Source: Manis javanica
Lineage: Eukaryota; Chordata; Mammalia; Pholidota; Manidae
DNA: 64,000 nucleotides
Direction of reading: 5' to 3'
NCBI RefSeq assembly: GCF_040802235.1
Contig: NC_133159.1
Coordinates: 73,582,501 to 73,646,500, forward strand
The notes beneath the pieces are model-generated. The model saw only the letters and a program-made list of their open reading frames with translations. It was not told the DNA's origin and searched no databases. Shown here one piece after another: positions 47,846-61,904 of the stretch. How positions within the stretch are numbered: the first letter of the stretch is position 1; every line of letters starts with the position of its first letter. The translations under genes were made by a program, and so were the position numbers.

Positions 47846-47850
47846 ACATT

Positions 47851-48130
47851 CGTTGTAGATTTGGAGTATGTTGGGCACATGCCTCTACATTTGCTTTGAT
47901 ATGATAACTCGTATTGATTATAAAGTGGATGCAATCTCATTTAAGAAATGACAGACTAATCTTATAAATTGCAAAAATTTCCTTCCAATGTCTTTTCTCA
48001 TATCATTGTTGGCAATAAGGTTTTGTTCCTGCTAAATGAGTTAGAAGAATTGAGAGATGGAAATGTAATTAGCTTACATACACAAAAAAAATCAGAACTT
48101 AATTTTTAAAATATATATATTCATATAACT
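47851..48130. other. unique AT-rich DNA
   Basis: No feature recognised. Confidence 0.3.
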
Positions 48131-48152
48131 ATATTGCACTGTAAAATAAGAT

Positions 48153-48198
<46 letters not shown>

Positions 48199-48213
48199 CA
48201 CTGTAAAAATAAG
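48131..48213. repeat. (AT)n microsatellite flanked by a 20-bp duplication
   Basis: (AT)n runs from about 48155 to 48197. The 20-mer ATATTGCACTGTAAAATAAG at 48131-48150 recurs at 48193-48213 with one extra A, so the microsatellite lies between two copies of its own flank. Confidence 0.95.
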
Positions 48214-49640
48214 AACTTTATCCCAGCACATACTTTCACCTGAAGGAAAGCACCATTGAGAAGGTTCACCTGCAAAATAGTTTCAGCCTCTCACATTTCT
48301 GAGATTACTTTCTGATTTGATGACTATCAGAGCAATAGGAAGGTAGTTCAAAGTGAGGCAAGTCTAAAAAGCCTTTGGAGTGTCTCTGCTGGGGAAAAGT
48401 AGGCTTTGCAGAATGGAAATTTTCTTGGTTGAGAAATGTATCCACTTGAACCAAAAATTCTGGGCTGGTATGAAAAGGGTAATGTGTCATCAGAAGTCCA
48501 GCTTCTGTTTTCTTCCTTATTGTCATTCTGTCACCTTATATCCTGAGGTGACATGAGTGAATCCTAACACAACATTTTACTTTTACATTATAGGTTTTGT
48601 TAGGTTAGGTATAATTTTTCTGCTACCCTTTGTGATTCACTTAGACCTAAAAATTATTTATTTTATTGCTTTTTAAGTTGAGGGTCTCTTTTGATCAGTA
48701 AACTTTCCTTGGAAACCCTCAAAATAATTTTAACATGCCTGGAGGGCATATGTTCTTGTAATATAATAGCATGACTAGGTGGTTCTTGGCGATCAGCCTA
48801 GCACGGTGAGGCATGCTGTTATTACACAATTGCACACATCCTGGTGTATGTCTTATTTTGTAATTGTTCTTCTCATTTAAAGATGCTGCTGAAAATAATT
48901 ATGTAAGTCCTGTTCAATCCATGGGGAATCTAAAGGGTGGAAGGAACACAGAGCCAAGCTCATAGGCACTGAGGGCAGCTGTACTTCAGATGCAACATTG
49001 CATCTCGTGATAGAACATTGAGCTACATTCTCTGGAGACTGAGTTGGCACATTTTGGCCTTCTTATCCACTAGCCTTTATTATTTTTTTCTTTCCCTACC
49101 AGCAAGCAACAAGAGCAGCACCTGTAAGTCCTGCTTGTAGAGTTAATTTTAGAGTTTTTCATAAAGTGAAATTGAGTGATAAGAATGGTGACATTCTGTG
49201 CTTCATGACTGCAAAACTCGACTCTGTGTGTCTAACAGTGTGACACATCTTAGATTGAGTAAAATAAAGGCCACTGACTCCCAAAAGAAACATAGGGAAG
49301 AGGGCCAGGAGAATTGCTTCCATAATAGAAGGTGGCTCTCAAAATCAGGGACAGAAGGGGGAACCAACTGTAAATGGGGGTCACCTAGGATCAGACTGGC
49401 CTGATCTTAGCTTCTGCTAAGCTTTTAGGGTCCAGTGTACAGGTCTGTGGAGGGAGAATCCTGAAAACTGCCGAGTTCACGTGGGAATTTTCAACCTGCC
49501 CCATGGACAATGTGCAGTTGAGGATACATTTGTGGATTGCAGATTGAGGACTGTGAAATGTATCAGATTGCCATATAACATTTTGAATGAATGACTTATT
49601 AATGAGAAAGCAGCCTGCTTCCTTTTCCCTTTTATTGCAG
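48214..49640. other. unique DNA, no recognised feature
   Basis: No clear repeat; the 48770-48860 segment has no Alu character. No gene seen. Confidence 0.35.
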
Positions 49641-49742
49641 TATCTCTTCAGATCCAAAGGAAGCTTTGATCTGCTTGGTAGCTTTGTGTCAGGTCGAAGT
49701 GACAGGAATTTGGTTTGGAAAGGGCAGGCTGTCTTCTGTGTG
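49641..49742 (+). other. exon-like segment (unproven)
   Basis: A pyrimidine-rich tract ending ccttttcccttttattgCAG (to 49640) precedes 102 bp with no stop in the frame YLFRSKG...AVFCV, followed by a donor-like g|GTAAGG at 49743. Length is 34 codons exactly, so an exon here would preserve frame. The frame begins upstream at 49587 and stays open to 49784. The peptide matches no family I know. No partner exons were identified, and a 187-codon frame overlaps on the other strand, so coincidence is quite possible. Confidence 0.25.
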
Positions 49743-50019
49743 GTAAGGGTTCCCTCATACCAGTGCCTTCTCTTGAGAATGTAGCTGAGAGCACCCCCAC
49801 CCACGTGCCTCAGGAGGGTATCCTGAGACATTTCAAAGAGAAAGCAAGGGATGGAACCAGCTATTGATTCTGTTGGGCTGTGGAATTTTGTTGTGAAATC
49901 TTGGTAGCAGTGATGGGGTAGACCGTAAGATCCTTGAGGCCAGGACTGTGACACTAATTTTATTTTGCCAGGGTCAAACCTAGGACTTGATTATAAGAGA
50001 TGCTTAAAATATGATGCTG
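49743..50019. other. unique DNA
   Basis: Nothing recognised. Confidence 0.3.
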
Positions 50020-50420
50020 TTCTCATGTCTGATGTCTATATTACTAATTTTGTGTGGCAACTTGATTGGGCTAGGGTACCCAGGTATCTGGTCAGATATA
50101 GATAGATGTTGCTATGATGGTCTTTTAAAAATGAGGTTAACATTTGTGTCAGTAGATTTTGAGTAAAGCAGATTACCCTCTGTGATGTTAATTTTAGGAG
50201 CCATCATGTGGGTGGGCCTCCTCTGTCAGTCAAAGGCCATAAGAAAGAAGACTGGCCTCCAAGGAAGAGGGAATTGTGCCAGCAGACCACCGTTGGACTT
50301 GAACTGCAATATCAATTCTTCCCTGAGTCTCCAGCCAGCAGGCCAACCCCAGAAAATGTGACCTTGCCAGCTTCCACAACTGCATGAGCCAATTCCTTAT
50401 GAATGAATAAACAAATGCCT
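50020..50420 (+). mobile_element. old LTR-like repeat
   Basis: ttttgtgtggcaacttgattgggctaggg, ttgagtaaagcagattaccctctgtgatg, gtgggtgggcctcctctgtcagtcaaaggcc, ccgttggacttgaactgcaat, ccagcttccacaactgcatgagccaattccttatgaatgaataaac follow a very common mammalian interspersed repeat with LTR-like layout ending in a poly(A)-signal-like stretch. Family name not given with confidence. Confidence 0.7.
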
Positions 50421-53400
50421 CCAGTCTTTGCTTTATGCTGCTGCTCTCTCCCCCACCCCCAATTCCAGTGAAGTTGGGGGAGACTATTTTGCCAAGTTAA
50501 AACTTTGAATCTTTGTCCTAAAATCCCAAATAGTCTTCCTCTTGAACAGAGAGTGAAAGCCCTGATACTGACAAGGATGCCAAGCCAGTGGGAAGATGAT
50601 CTGCCATGGTGGACGAGGAGAAGAATTCCACAAGCCTTACCCAAATCCTTGATTTTATATTTACTGTTAACATCCATTGTAAAAATTGTTGGCTTGGTTG
50701 AAGTGTCTCTGTTGGGTTCAAAGCCCCCTCACCACCACCACCAGCCGCTCTGCCTGCTGTGGCCTGGAGAGGCTGAAGACCACTTTTCAGCCTGATGTGA
50801 TTTCGAACAGCTGAGATATTAAAACACTGAAAAACGGGGTTTATAATGGAAATGCTGACAGACTATTAACTATAGCAGCACTGCTCTAATAAATGGAATG
50901 GCCTGTCATAATCTCTAGTTCATAAATATGCAAATACAAGACTGGGGATTTGCTCCAAAGGATGTCTCTATAATTTTAACTGACCTTTACTGATACCAAA
51001 TGAGCCTGTTGCTTCTGTTTTTGTACATTGGATATAAAGTACAGGAAATCCAGCTGCCTGTCAGCCTAAAGTATATAAAGTTTAAACTGCCAGCTACTAA
51101 ACTCTGGGCTCAGATTCCATTTCTCTTCACATTCATACTCTTTATTGACATTTTCATTTTTTTTTTCCCCAGGGGGTGGAAGCAGAGTGGGGGCAAAATC
51201 AAACATTGTTCATCCCCCTTTCCCCCCACATTATTTCCACATGTCACAGTGCCTGCCTGGCCAAAATTCATGGATTGCCTCAAGGACAAACAGGCCATCT
51301 ACACTGAATTATAAATTTGAGTTTTATCCAGTTTTCTGCTTTTGGACCAAATGGGCAGCAAATCCAGTGACTTCATATTTAATAACCTAGATGTCATTTG
51401 TCCCATGTCTTTCAGCACAGAGCAGAGTTGGAAGGCTAGTGATTTTGCAGATTTTTTCCCCTAATTATTTTAAGCTATTCAGCCTGGTATCCGAACTATT
51501 GATGCAGAGCCAAATTGCCAGCAGGGGAGAGATCTGTCCAATCCAGGAGCTAAATGAGTCACTGCAAGTCAATCTGTTTTTCCCTCGCTGCTGGGGTTTC
51601 CCCAGGCCCCGGCCCCTCTCTGGCCAGTCACACACAGAGCTGCAGGGCGGCCCTGGTTGGCTTCCACCGTTTCCCCCTTCCTGCCTTGACCCTGCTCGCC
51701 GCAGCTGTTGACGCGTTCTGACCGGCTGGTCTTGGAAATCTAGGGCTTCAATCACACTGTAGTTGAGGCCTCGCTTTGATAGGAAATAAAGACATCTTGG
51801 CCTTGTTGAGTTTGCTTCCGCAGTAATACATCAGGTATCTGGAAAGCAAAGGAAGACACATAAACAGAATGTGTGATTGGGGTGCCCAGCCAGTTCGCTA
51901 CTCCGTCTGCCCCAGTCCCTCAAAGCCCTCTCCCACTTTGCCCAAGTGTGCAGCTGGAGTCCTCAGGCACAGAATGCTGCAGTTAGTCACAGAAAAATAA
52001 AAAATAAAGGTGGAACGCAGAGGACGTGGGGCTATGCTAGGAGTGGTGGGTGGGAGGAACGCTGTTAGCCTAAAGCCAGAAGCCGCTGAAGTGGTAGCTT
52101 TTCAAATGCTGGGGAAAGAACTCAGAGTGCTTGAATAGCATTCTTTTTTTTTTTAAGTTGAAACATTTCATTTCTAACAATATTGACTAAACAGAAAAAT
52201 CCTTGAATTCTTCCTGGTAGGACCAGTATTCAATTACACAAAAATATGCAACCAACTTAAGGACTGCACAGAAGATTAAGATAACTGGTATTTCATGGTA
52301 AATGATTAAATTAGCTGACACAGTTCTATCCCGAACTTTGTCATTAGGACTCACATTTTTGTGCAGGGTGCATTGAGAATCGTGGGTAATCTAAACTGGT
52401 ATGAGCTCGTCTCTTTGAAACTCAGGCACTGCCAAGGATCAGTACTCTCTGCAAATATATAGAGAAGTTAATACGGAGTTTGAAAAAACAACCACAAAAA
52501 ATTCTACTGTAGTAAGCTGAGCTGCCCTAGGAGCACTTATAAATGAGAAAACTTGGGGTTCTTGAGAAACAAGGAAAGGGACAGGAGGCAGGGGAGAAAT
52601 ATTGATTCATTGGTTACCTATAATTTTCAGATAGAAATGTCTGGAAAAAAAAACCCTCCCAAGGGACAGAGTTGTTTCTTTTTCACAGAGAAGGCTCGAA
52701 GGCTTGGAGAAGTGAAAGCCTTGTTCGCTTTGGGGCAGCCACTTCTATTTCTGGAGTGCTAACGAACTTCACCTTTTTACATGTTCATGCTGATTTTGGG
52801 CTTCCCTTCTCCCCCCTGCCCTGCTAGTGAGGTGACAAGGGCAGTTAGAGAAAAGAGTCAGATTTCTGTATCACAGAACAGTTTCTCACTGAAATCAGGT
52901 GTGTATGAGGGAATTGCTTTTCTCTTTTTTCCTGCTGTCACTCCTATGATGGGGTCAACCGCTTCACTGAGGTTTTATAGTGGCTTTCTGGATTCCAGAG
53001 ATCCAGGAAGTTCCGGGAAGCACTCCCAACATCTTAGTCATGAGTAATTAACTAAAAAAACCTAGGCCCCTCTTTGTCTTCACATTCTGAACCGCAGATC
53101 AGCTAATACCAAGCATGAAACATTAGTTTTCAGATCATTAGTAGAAAGCATCTTCTGCAGGAGGTAAAATGTTGCTACAGTCACACTGCTTTCAGCAAGC
53201 AGGAATCCCCGTGAAAAGAAATTTACATGAAAACAGTCCCATTGTTTGAGAACTTAGGCAAATGTCACACACAAGGGTTGACAGTGATTTAAAAAAATTA
53301 AATCGTTATCATTGTCTCGAAGATACCCAGAAACTTGGCTCCCTATGGAGAATTCCATTGCATTTATTACTTAAAAAAATGTGTACAATATAGAATTGTT

Positions 53401-53994
53401 TACATTTTTTTTTTTTCTCTAAGCACTGAACTTTTTTCTAAGCTTCAAAGCCTTCTATAATCAATGTCCTGCAGAAAGTCTAGTGCTTTTCGGTTTAACA
53501 CTTAGGAGGATCACTCATTACTAGTTAAGAAAATTGAAGATAACCACCACAAAAACTGACATAGCTTCAAGTATTTGGAACAACAGAAAACGTTTCTTTT
53601 GTGGGTGTAGCTTTTAGGGACCCATGGGTATACATACCCCTCAGCGCTCAATCAGCACAAGATGAAGCTCTAAGTGTGTCAATTCATTTTGATTGCCTCC
53701 CAAACTCCCTGGTGCTAGGAATCTGGATGTGTCCATTACCGCACATTTAAACAATAGAAGTGCCTGTGCCAGGAATCCGTTGAAAGATACTAAGGGGATG
53801 GATGAGGAATAAGGTATTGGACCAAAAATTTTGACATTTCCCTTTGATTTTTACTCTCTTTAAATTCTTCTGCATTTACTACCTATTGTCTGTCTGGTTT
53901 GGTATCCCCTTTTCCTCTTCTTTTCCTCCTAATTCAGTGTGGGAGATGATCAAATTACGGAGTTTCTTCTGCCCTAGAGGTTGGCACTCTGTGG
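50421..53994. other. long unique tract, candidate conserved non-coding blocks
   Basis: About 3.5 kb with no recognised interspersed repeat. 50790-51000 is motif-dense (TAATAAAT, octamer ATGCAAAT at 50928-50935) and 51390-51560 similarly balanced. 51590-51730 is a GC-rich patch with several CpGs. The 52140-52520 part is AT-rich. No gene recognised. Conservation is inferred from texture. Confidence 0.35.
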
Positions 53995-54080
53995 GCACAG
54001 CCCTGCCCTTTACCATCTTTGACACTTTGGACAAGCCATTTTAAACTCTATGAGCTTCAGTTTCCTGTTCTTGAAATGGG

Positions 54081-54126
<46 letters not shown>

Positions 54127-54440
54127 CTCATCAGTCAAAGAAAAAAGACTGACCAATTGCTATTCACATACTCTCAACATATGTGTGTGTGTATGCATAT
54201 ATACATTTATTTTTATACAGGTACTGTGGAACTATACATTATGTAAATTATAAAATACACAAAAATGGAAATTGAATGAGATTAAAAAATAAATAGAAAT
54301 TAATATTTTAATATTTTCTTCTCATCTTGCACAACTCCTGGGGTATATAACTTGGCCCTGGAAAAGCATAAAACATATAACATGCTCAGCACATTGCCTG
54401 GCACAAAGCAATACTCAGTACATGTCAGGTATTATTTATT
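53995..54440 (+). repeat. MIR split and expanded by an internal microsatellite
   Basis: The 5' and core parts (ccctgccctttaccatctttgacactttggacaagccattttaaactctatgagcttcagtttcctg...gaaatggga) end exactly at an (ATC)14 run. After about 200 bp of AT-rich DNA the MIR tail reappears (aacatgctcagcacattgcctggcacaaagcaatactcagtaca, 54378-54423). Confidence 0.65.
54082..54123. repeat. (ATC)14 microsatellite
   Basis: Fourteen uninterrupted ATC units. It occupies the place where MIR normally has its ataataatag stretch. Confidence 0.98.
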
Positions 54441-55579
54441 TTTATGCCAAAGGAGAAGTCCAGTTGCAATGGAGAGCATGCAGCCTCCTACTGGCTACTT
54501 TTGGAACATGACTTTGCTCTTCTGTAAGCGGCAGAGAATGGCGGAGTTGTAAGTCAGGCTCTTCCAACACAAAGGAATCTCATTGCACAATTCTGCCAGC
54601 GTTTTCTTTGGTAAGAGATGCTCTTCAGTCACAATTATTTTCAACAGTGCCTCATGTTCCAAGGAAGGTTGGTGACTTCTCCCCTTCAGACAATGAAGAT
54701 GCAGTTGTGTCCCCTGGTGTGAGGCTGGAGTGACATTGCCTACCTGAGAAACGAAAACTATATTATGAAAATTTGTGTAAATGGGGAAGAGAATAGGGAC
54801 AGATTCAAAACTGGAGAAAAACAAAAATCTCTGCCTTTCCTTAATTATCTTTTTACTGCAATAGTAACTGCCCTTGGCATTCCTTCTATGCAATTGGTAA
54901 GACACACTGATTTTGTTGCTGTGGCATTGACTGTAAGTCTAGAAATTTATGTAAATACTCTTGGTATAAATACTTCTAATTTCACACTCATTCATTTTTT
55001 TATTCCTAAGCATTATTATATATATGGAACATTGATTATATGTCAGTACAGGGCTGAGCACTATTTCGGATATGAATTTCTCTTCAGAACAAAGACCAGT
55101 AAGCCAAGTGAACTGATGGAAATAAATAAACTAAAGAGCCTAAGCTCCCACAGAGGAACTTGAGATTTTCTAGTGAATTTGATGTGAACCAAGCAGCAAT
55201 TGATCTCACACTTTTAAATTGGGAAGAATCTTTCTCCTTGGAAATTATTTTATTATCTAACATGTAAAACCTTGACACAAAATATTACAACAAAATATGG
55301 AAAAAAAACCCATGGAAATATGAGCAGAATAAGAATTTGCATTCATTGTGACCAGAGCACACAGTAAGTATGTTAGTTCTATTTTGGTTATTCTGGATGC
55401 ACTGGATATCCAGGCTTAGAACTTCCTTTGTGTACAACCTTTCTGTTGATGTCACACTTTTTGAGGCATAAAATCGTAATGCAGACAGTGGTGATGTGTA
55501 TGTGTGTGTGTGTTTGTGTTAGACATTTCTGGTTCTCATTAGTATCTGGTTTTCTCCTCTTATTTTTGCACACAGAGCA
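54441..55579. other. unique DNA, no recognised feature
   Basis: A 136-codon antisense frame (54495-54905) includes a stretch after a pyrimidine-CAG at about 54746 but has no known protein character. A short TG run lies at 55499-55519. No gene supported. Confidence 0.35.
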
Positions 55580-55895
55580 GACCACATCCCCGTGTCCTTA
55601 ACATGACCTGTGACTAGTTCTTGCTAATGGGCTGTCAGCTGAAGTGGGATGATGTCCATTCTGGGTCAAGGCATAGAAGGGTCCTGACGAGATCCTCCTG
55701 ACTCCTCTTCCTTCTGCTGTGGAGGCAGGACCAGGTGGTCTAAGCTCCTTCAACCTGCGTCCCTGAGTAAGCACATGAGTGGAGCATCTCACTGTGAATG
55801 TGTATTGGACAGCAATGAAGACCTTTGTATTGATCATCCACTGGGATTTCAGGGTTAATTTGTTACCTCAGCAGAAACAATTTTATCCTGACAGT
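55580..55895 (+). mobile_element. MLT1-type (older subfamily) LTR remnant
   Basis: ccttaacatgacctgtgactagttcttgctaatgggctgtcagc, gggtcctgacgagatcctcctgactcctcttcc, gagtaagcacatgagtggagcatc and ccactgggatttcagggttaatttgttacc follow the layout of older MLT1 LTRs (J/K type). Degraded. Confidence 0.5.
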
Positions 55896-57098
55896 TACAG
55901 GGTTTTTGTTTTTGTTTTTCCTGGAAAAAGAAGGGATATCTAGATCTTTCTCCAAAGATGTTCTGCTATGAGAAATTGTGAGCAAAGTACTAAGATTTGA
56001 AACCATCTTGGGATTGAAGTGAGAGCAACTTATGAAAACATGAAGAAAAAGACTCAAGTATCTGGAATAAAATAAATGTTTTGCTGGCCGGGTTTGCATG
56101 ATCAGATGCTGGAGAGGCAACATCACCTGGTCATTTTTCAAACAATTCCTCTATGCATTTTGACCTGTGATAAGACTTATTCTTTATTAAAGAATGGGGC
56201 ACAGTGTCCAGTCAGGCTTTGAAAAGTGAGAAATGAAGGATGACTTCTCAATATGAGGATTTCAGGAACTTACAAAATGAAGACATTTTACTATGAAAAT
56301 CTCTAGGAATGATGACCACTCAGGTCTCTGAGAAAGAGGTCCTAAAAAGTAAATCATAAATGGAAGCAAACAGAACTTGCTACAAGAAAGTTCCAAGGGA
56401 AAAACAACAGTTTGTGCAAAAGCTGTCATTAAAAGCGTATTGAGAAACTCCTAGGGTAACATTTTTCTTCATGGAGCTAATAGGCCACTACGTGAGGTAA
56501 AATAATTATCATAAACTGCCAACTAAGAGGCCTCATGGAATAAAACTAGTATGAGTAGAGTGGATATAATGAATGTTCTGAGTTTTAAATATAGGGATAT
56601 TTCTGAGCCCCCTAATGACCTGGGAGCAATGGTAGAGTGGTAGGATATAAGGATGACTTGTTGATCTGTGTAGCTTTTATAAATGTACTTTTAAGGCTGC
56701 TTTCTCCCTAATCTTAAACACTTGACCTTTCAGTCTGATATTCTTCAGTATTATTAGATTAGATGATTAGTTATTAAATATACTGTCTCCAGTAAATAGG
56801 TAATTGTATAATGTGATGGCCTTCAGCTCATCCAGGCCATGTTCCCATGACATTTAGAGCTGGAACACCGAGTCTTTTTTGTAGTAGGAATGTTTAACCC
56901 TTTCTGTGGGTAGAAGAATGTGCAGGGATTTCTCTGGCTCTCACGTTCAAGCTGATTGAATGAAGGGCAGTCAAAAATGCAGAGTATCACATGTTTCTGA
57001 AAATTATAAAACTCAAGGATCATAGAATTCTTATTACATTCATGCTTACATAATTACAGTGAAAACCACATAATCCAAAATTTTCCCGTGACAGTCTG
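55896..57098. other. unique AT-rich DNA, no recognised feature
   Basis: About 1.2 kb, non-repetitive by eye; no gene seen. Confidence 0.35.
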
Positions 57099-57128
57099 GG
57101 TGTGATAAACACCTGTGTTTATCACACC
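57099..57128. other. perfect palindrome, 14-bp arms
   Basis: GGTGTGATAAACAC (57099-57112), then CT, then GTGTTTATCACACC (57115-57128). The arms are exact complements. Each arm holds a GATA/TTATC core. It could be a two-fold protein site or a cruciform. Confidence 0.97.
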
Positions 57129-57299
57129 ATAGGCTTTAGGTTGGGGAGCTTGAGAAAAACTGGTGCTATTCTGCAACCAAAAGCACACCGGTGGAGAAGT
57201 TTTAAATGTCTCTGTTGGTTTCTGCCCAATTTTGCCTGGTATGAAAGGATGGGTATGGAGAGAGGTGGAAGAATAGAGGAAGAGACAGGATCTAGCATG
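57129..57299. other. unique DNA
   Basis: Nothing recognised. Confidence 0.3.
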
Positions 57300-57525
57300 T
57301 TTTAGTCTCTTAATATGTGCCAAGCATTGTGCCAGGCATTTTACATACACAGACTCAATTAATCATCCCCTGAATAGAAATAAAGTTTGTATTAATCTTT
57401 GTTTTACATTTTAGGAACTTGATGTTCAAAAAAGTTAAACTAGCTCAAGATTAAACAACCAGGATAATTCAGTTGGGATTTGAACTTGGGTCTCCGACTT
57501 CAAAGTCCTTGCTCTTTCCTGAATC
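57300..57525 (-). repeat. MIR SINE (antisense)
   Basis: taatatgtgccaagcattgtgccaggcattttacatacacagactcaattaatc, then tagctcaagattaaacaaccagg and ttgggatttgaacttgggtctccgac, antisense MIR order. Confidence 0.85.
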
Positions 57526-57609
57526 TTCTGCGCCTACTGTGCGCAGATGTGGTGTCACTTATGTCTGAAAGGGGGATGATGGTAAGGAAAACCTAGGGAC
57601 TAATTATCC

Positions 57610-57960
57610 TCTGATGTCTTTTTAACTGAGTGCCTACTGTGTTCCCAGTGGCACACTGTGAAGAGCACAGAGGAAGTATTGAGACATAATTATAGGCCTT
57701 CAAATTAGAGGTTGAAATCTATTTGAGAAAGCAAACCAACACACATAAAACAATTCCGTAAGTGGGTCCGGTGAAGGGTAAATCTAAAAGTTCACCATGG
57801 CTGGGGTAAGTATGGTCTGAGATGATTACTGGAACCTGAGGAAATATGATCTTTTAAAGTAATCAAGATTTGGATAGAAGGCTGTTTCAGGTATGAAGTA
57901 TGGATGATATGAGCCAAGGCATAGTGTTAGTGCTGCAAAGGAGAGACTCTCCTGGCTGGG
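57610..57960 (-). repeat. L2 LINE fragment (antisense)
   Basis: gagtgcctactgtgttcccagtgg, acacataaaacaattcc, gaggaaatatgatcttttaaag, gaaggctgtttcagg and agccaaggcatag follow antisense L2. Confidence 0.6.
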
Positions 57961-58084
57961 GACGAGGAGAGGGCAGACTTGTGGGCTCCCCCAACACCTC
58001 ACTCTGGACCTTCAGAATATCCTGAACTTCTTTTTTACTGTTTTTACCACACCGAGGTAATTAGCCACATGTGAGGCAGACATG

Positions 58085-58205
58085 TCCACCTTTCCCTGGG
58101 TACTCCCTGAGAATCAGAACTACATCTTATTCACCTTCCTATTCCCAATACTTCCATCAGTGCGTGGTTCCCATGAGGTGCACAATAACTGCTTGTGAGA
58201 TGGAT
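58085..58205 (+). repeat. L2 LINE 3' end
   Basis: actccctgagaatcagaactacatcttattcaccttcctattcccaatacttccatcagtgcgtggttcccatgaggtgcacaataactgcttgtgag is the sense L2 terminus. Confidence 0.75.

Positions 58206-60496
<2,291 letters not shown>

Positions 60497-60571
<75 letters not shown>
60497..60571. repeat. (GT)n microsatellite
   Basis: About 37 uninterrupted GT units, followed by a G-rich stretch (ggtggaggggctgtgggagtgggg). Confidence 0.99.
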
Positions 60572-60572
<1 letters not shown>

Positions 60573-61904
60573 TGGAGGGGCTGTGGGAGTGGGGGTAGGG
60601 CAGGAGAGGGGTATATGGGAACTTTGCACTTTCTGCTCTGTTTTCTGTGAACCTAAAACAGCTCTAAAAAAAATAAAGTCTACTATTAAGAACAAATAAA
60701 GTCATGCTCACCCATGGTTCTGGGGTGTGAGGGGCCAAGATTTATTTGAAAAGGCTTTTTCTTCCTCTCTGTAAGAGACTGAACAGGAAGAGACCCACAG
60801 GTTTGGAGGGCTACACCCAGGACAGAGAATTAGACACAAAAATATTCCCTCCTCTGAGCATTAGCAGTTTTGTTGATAGGGTGGAAAGTGAGACTTCACC
60901 TGACTGAGAGGTTTAGGGTGACCTGCGTTTTGCGGGACCCTGTAGCAAATAATACATACATTTGTCTGTTGGACATTGCATGGGTCAACTTGTTACTTGA
61001 TTAAGTGTTTTACTTTTGAACTGCTCAGCTTTATATAGGTCAGCCTCTGTGCTGGATGAAGAATTGTACTAAAAATAATATACAGTTTTGGAAATAGGTT
61101 GAATCTAAAATAAATAAGGTTAATAAAATAGTAATCAATCTTGGGGTAGAGAGGACTTCAGTCATCATCTGGTGCAAATCTTGCTCACTCTTAAGTGGGC
61201 ATGAAAGAGTTAAATAATAAAACCCCAGCCAGGCCTGCCAGTGGAAGTTTTAATCCCAGCTGCTGCCCCTGGGGGTGAGAGGAAGAGATATTTGATAGTC
61301 CAAAGCAGAAAGTAAATATAGAGTAAATTACTTCCATGTAATTGGGGAGATTATTTCAAGTAGATTGCAACTTGGAAATGGATTGCTTCTTTTCAAAACG
61401 TGGGGTGACTTGTACATCTCTCATCGTGGCTTCAAGGTAGCACTGAGGGAAAGAGCAATTCCTGGCTTTCAAGGGAAGCTGTAGATGGTATATTTTGTTA
61501 AGTCAAAGCTAAACATCTTTGAGACTGGAATTACTCAGATCTGTGCAGTAGTTAGTAGGAACAGAAATAATGAGAGACAAAGAGATGTAGCCAGCAGACA
61601 CACACCACCTTAAAAATCTGAACTGTGAGCCCTTGAAGACAGAAAACAGAAAACTCTTTGCAATTAATGTAATTACCCTCATTTAAGAAAATGGTCAATT
61701 TGATTTGAAATGGTGTGGAAAAGTGTGGGAGGGGATCTGTGTGAGACACCTTAAAGAAGTATTTATTATACATTTTTTTCATATAATGAGTCAATTTCCC
61801 CAGTAACTTCCATTCTTTTGTTCTAGTGCTCTCTCTCAAAGCTTGAATAAGTATGCTCCAATTCTCTGTTCATGTACTAGTCTCTCTAATATTTGTCTCC
61901 TCTT
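60572..61904. other. unique DNA, no recognised feature
   Basis: No named repeat apart from a weak L2-like tail near 61035-61080. No gene seen. Confidence 0.35.

Noticed and set aside
47486..47940. Open frames of 137 and 125 codons on both strands
   Set aside because: They lie mainly within solo LTR copy B, which is non-coding.
48770..48870. Possible Alu fragment (gatcagcctagcacggtgagg)
   Set aside because: Only a few bases of similarity; no A/B boxes, no poly(A), no further Alu order.
49391..49954. 187-codon antisense open frame, the longest in the window
   Set aside because: No recognisable domain, signal or family; length is near the chance expectation for 64 kb in six frames, and the other strand is also open over much of it.
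54495..54905. 136-codon antisense frame with an acceptor-like CAG at about 54746
   Set aside because: No known protein character, no partner exon or donor, and length is within chance.
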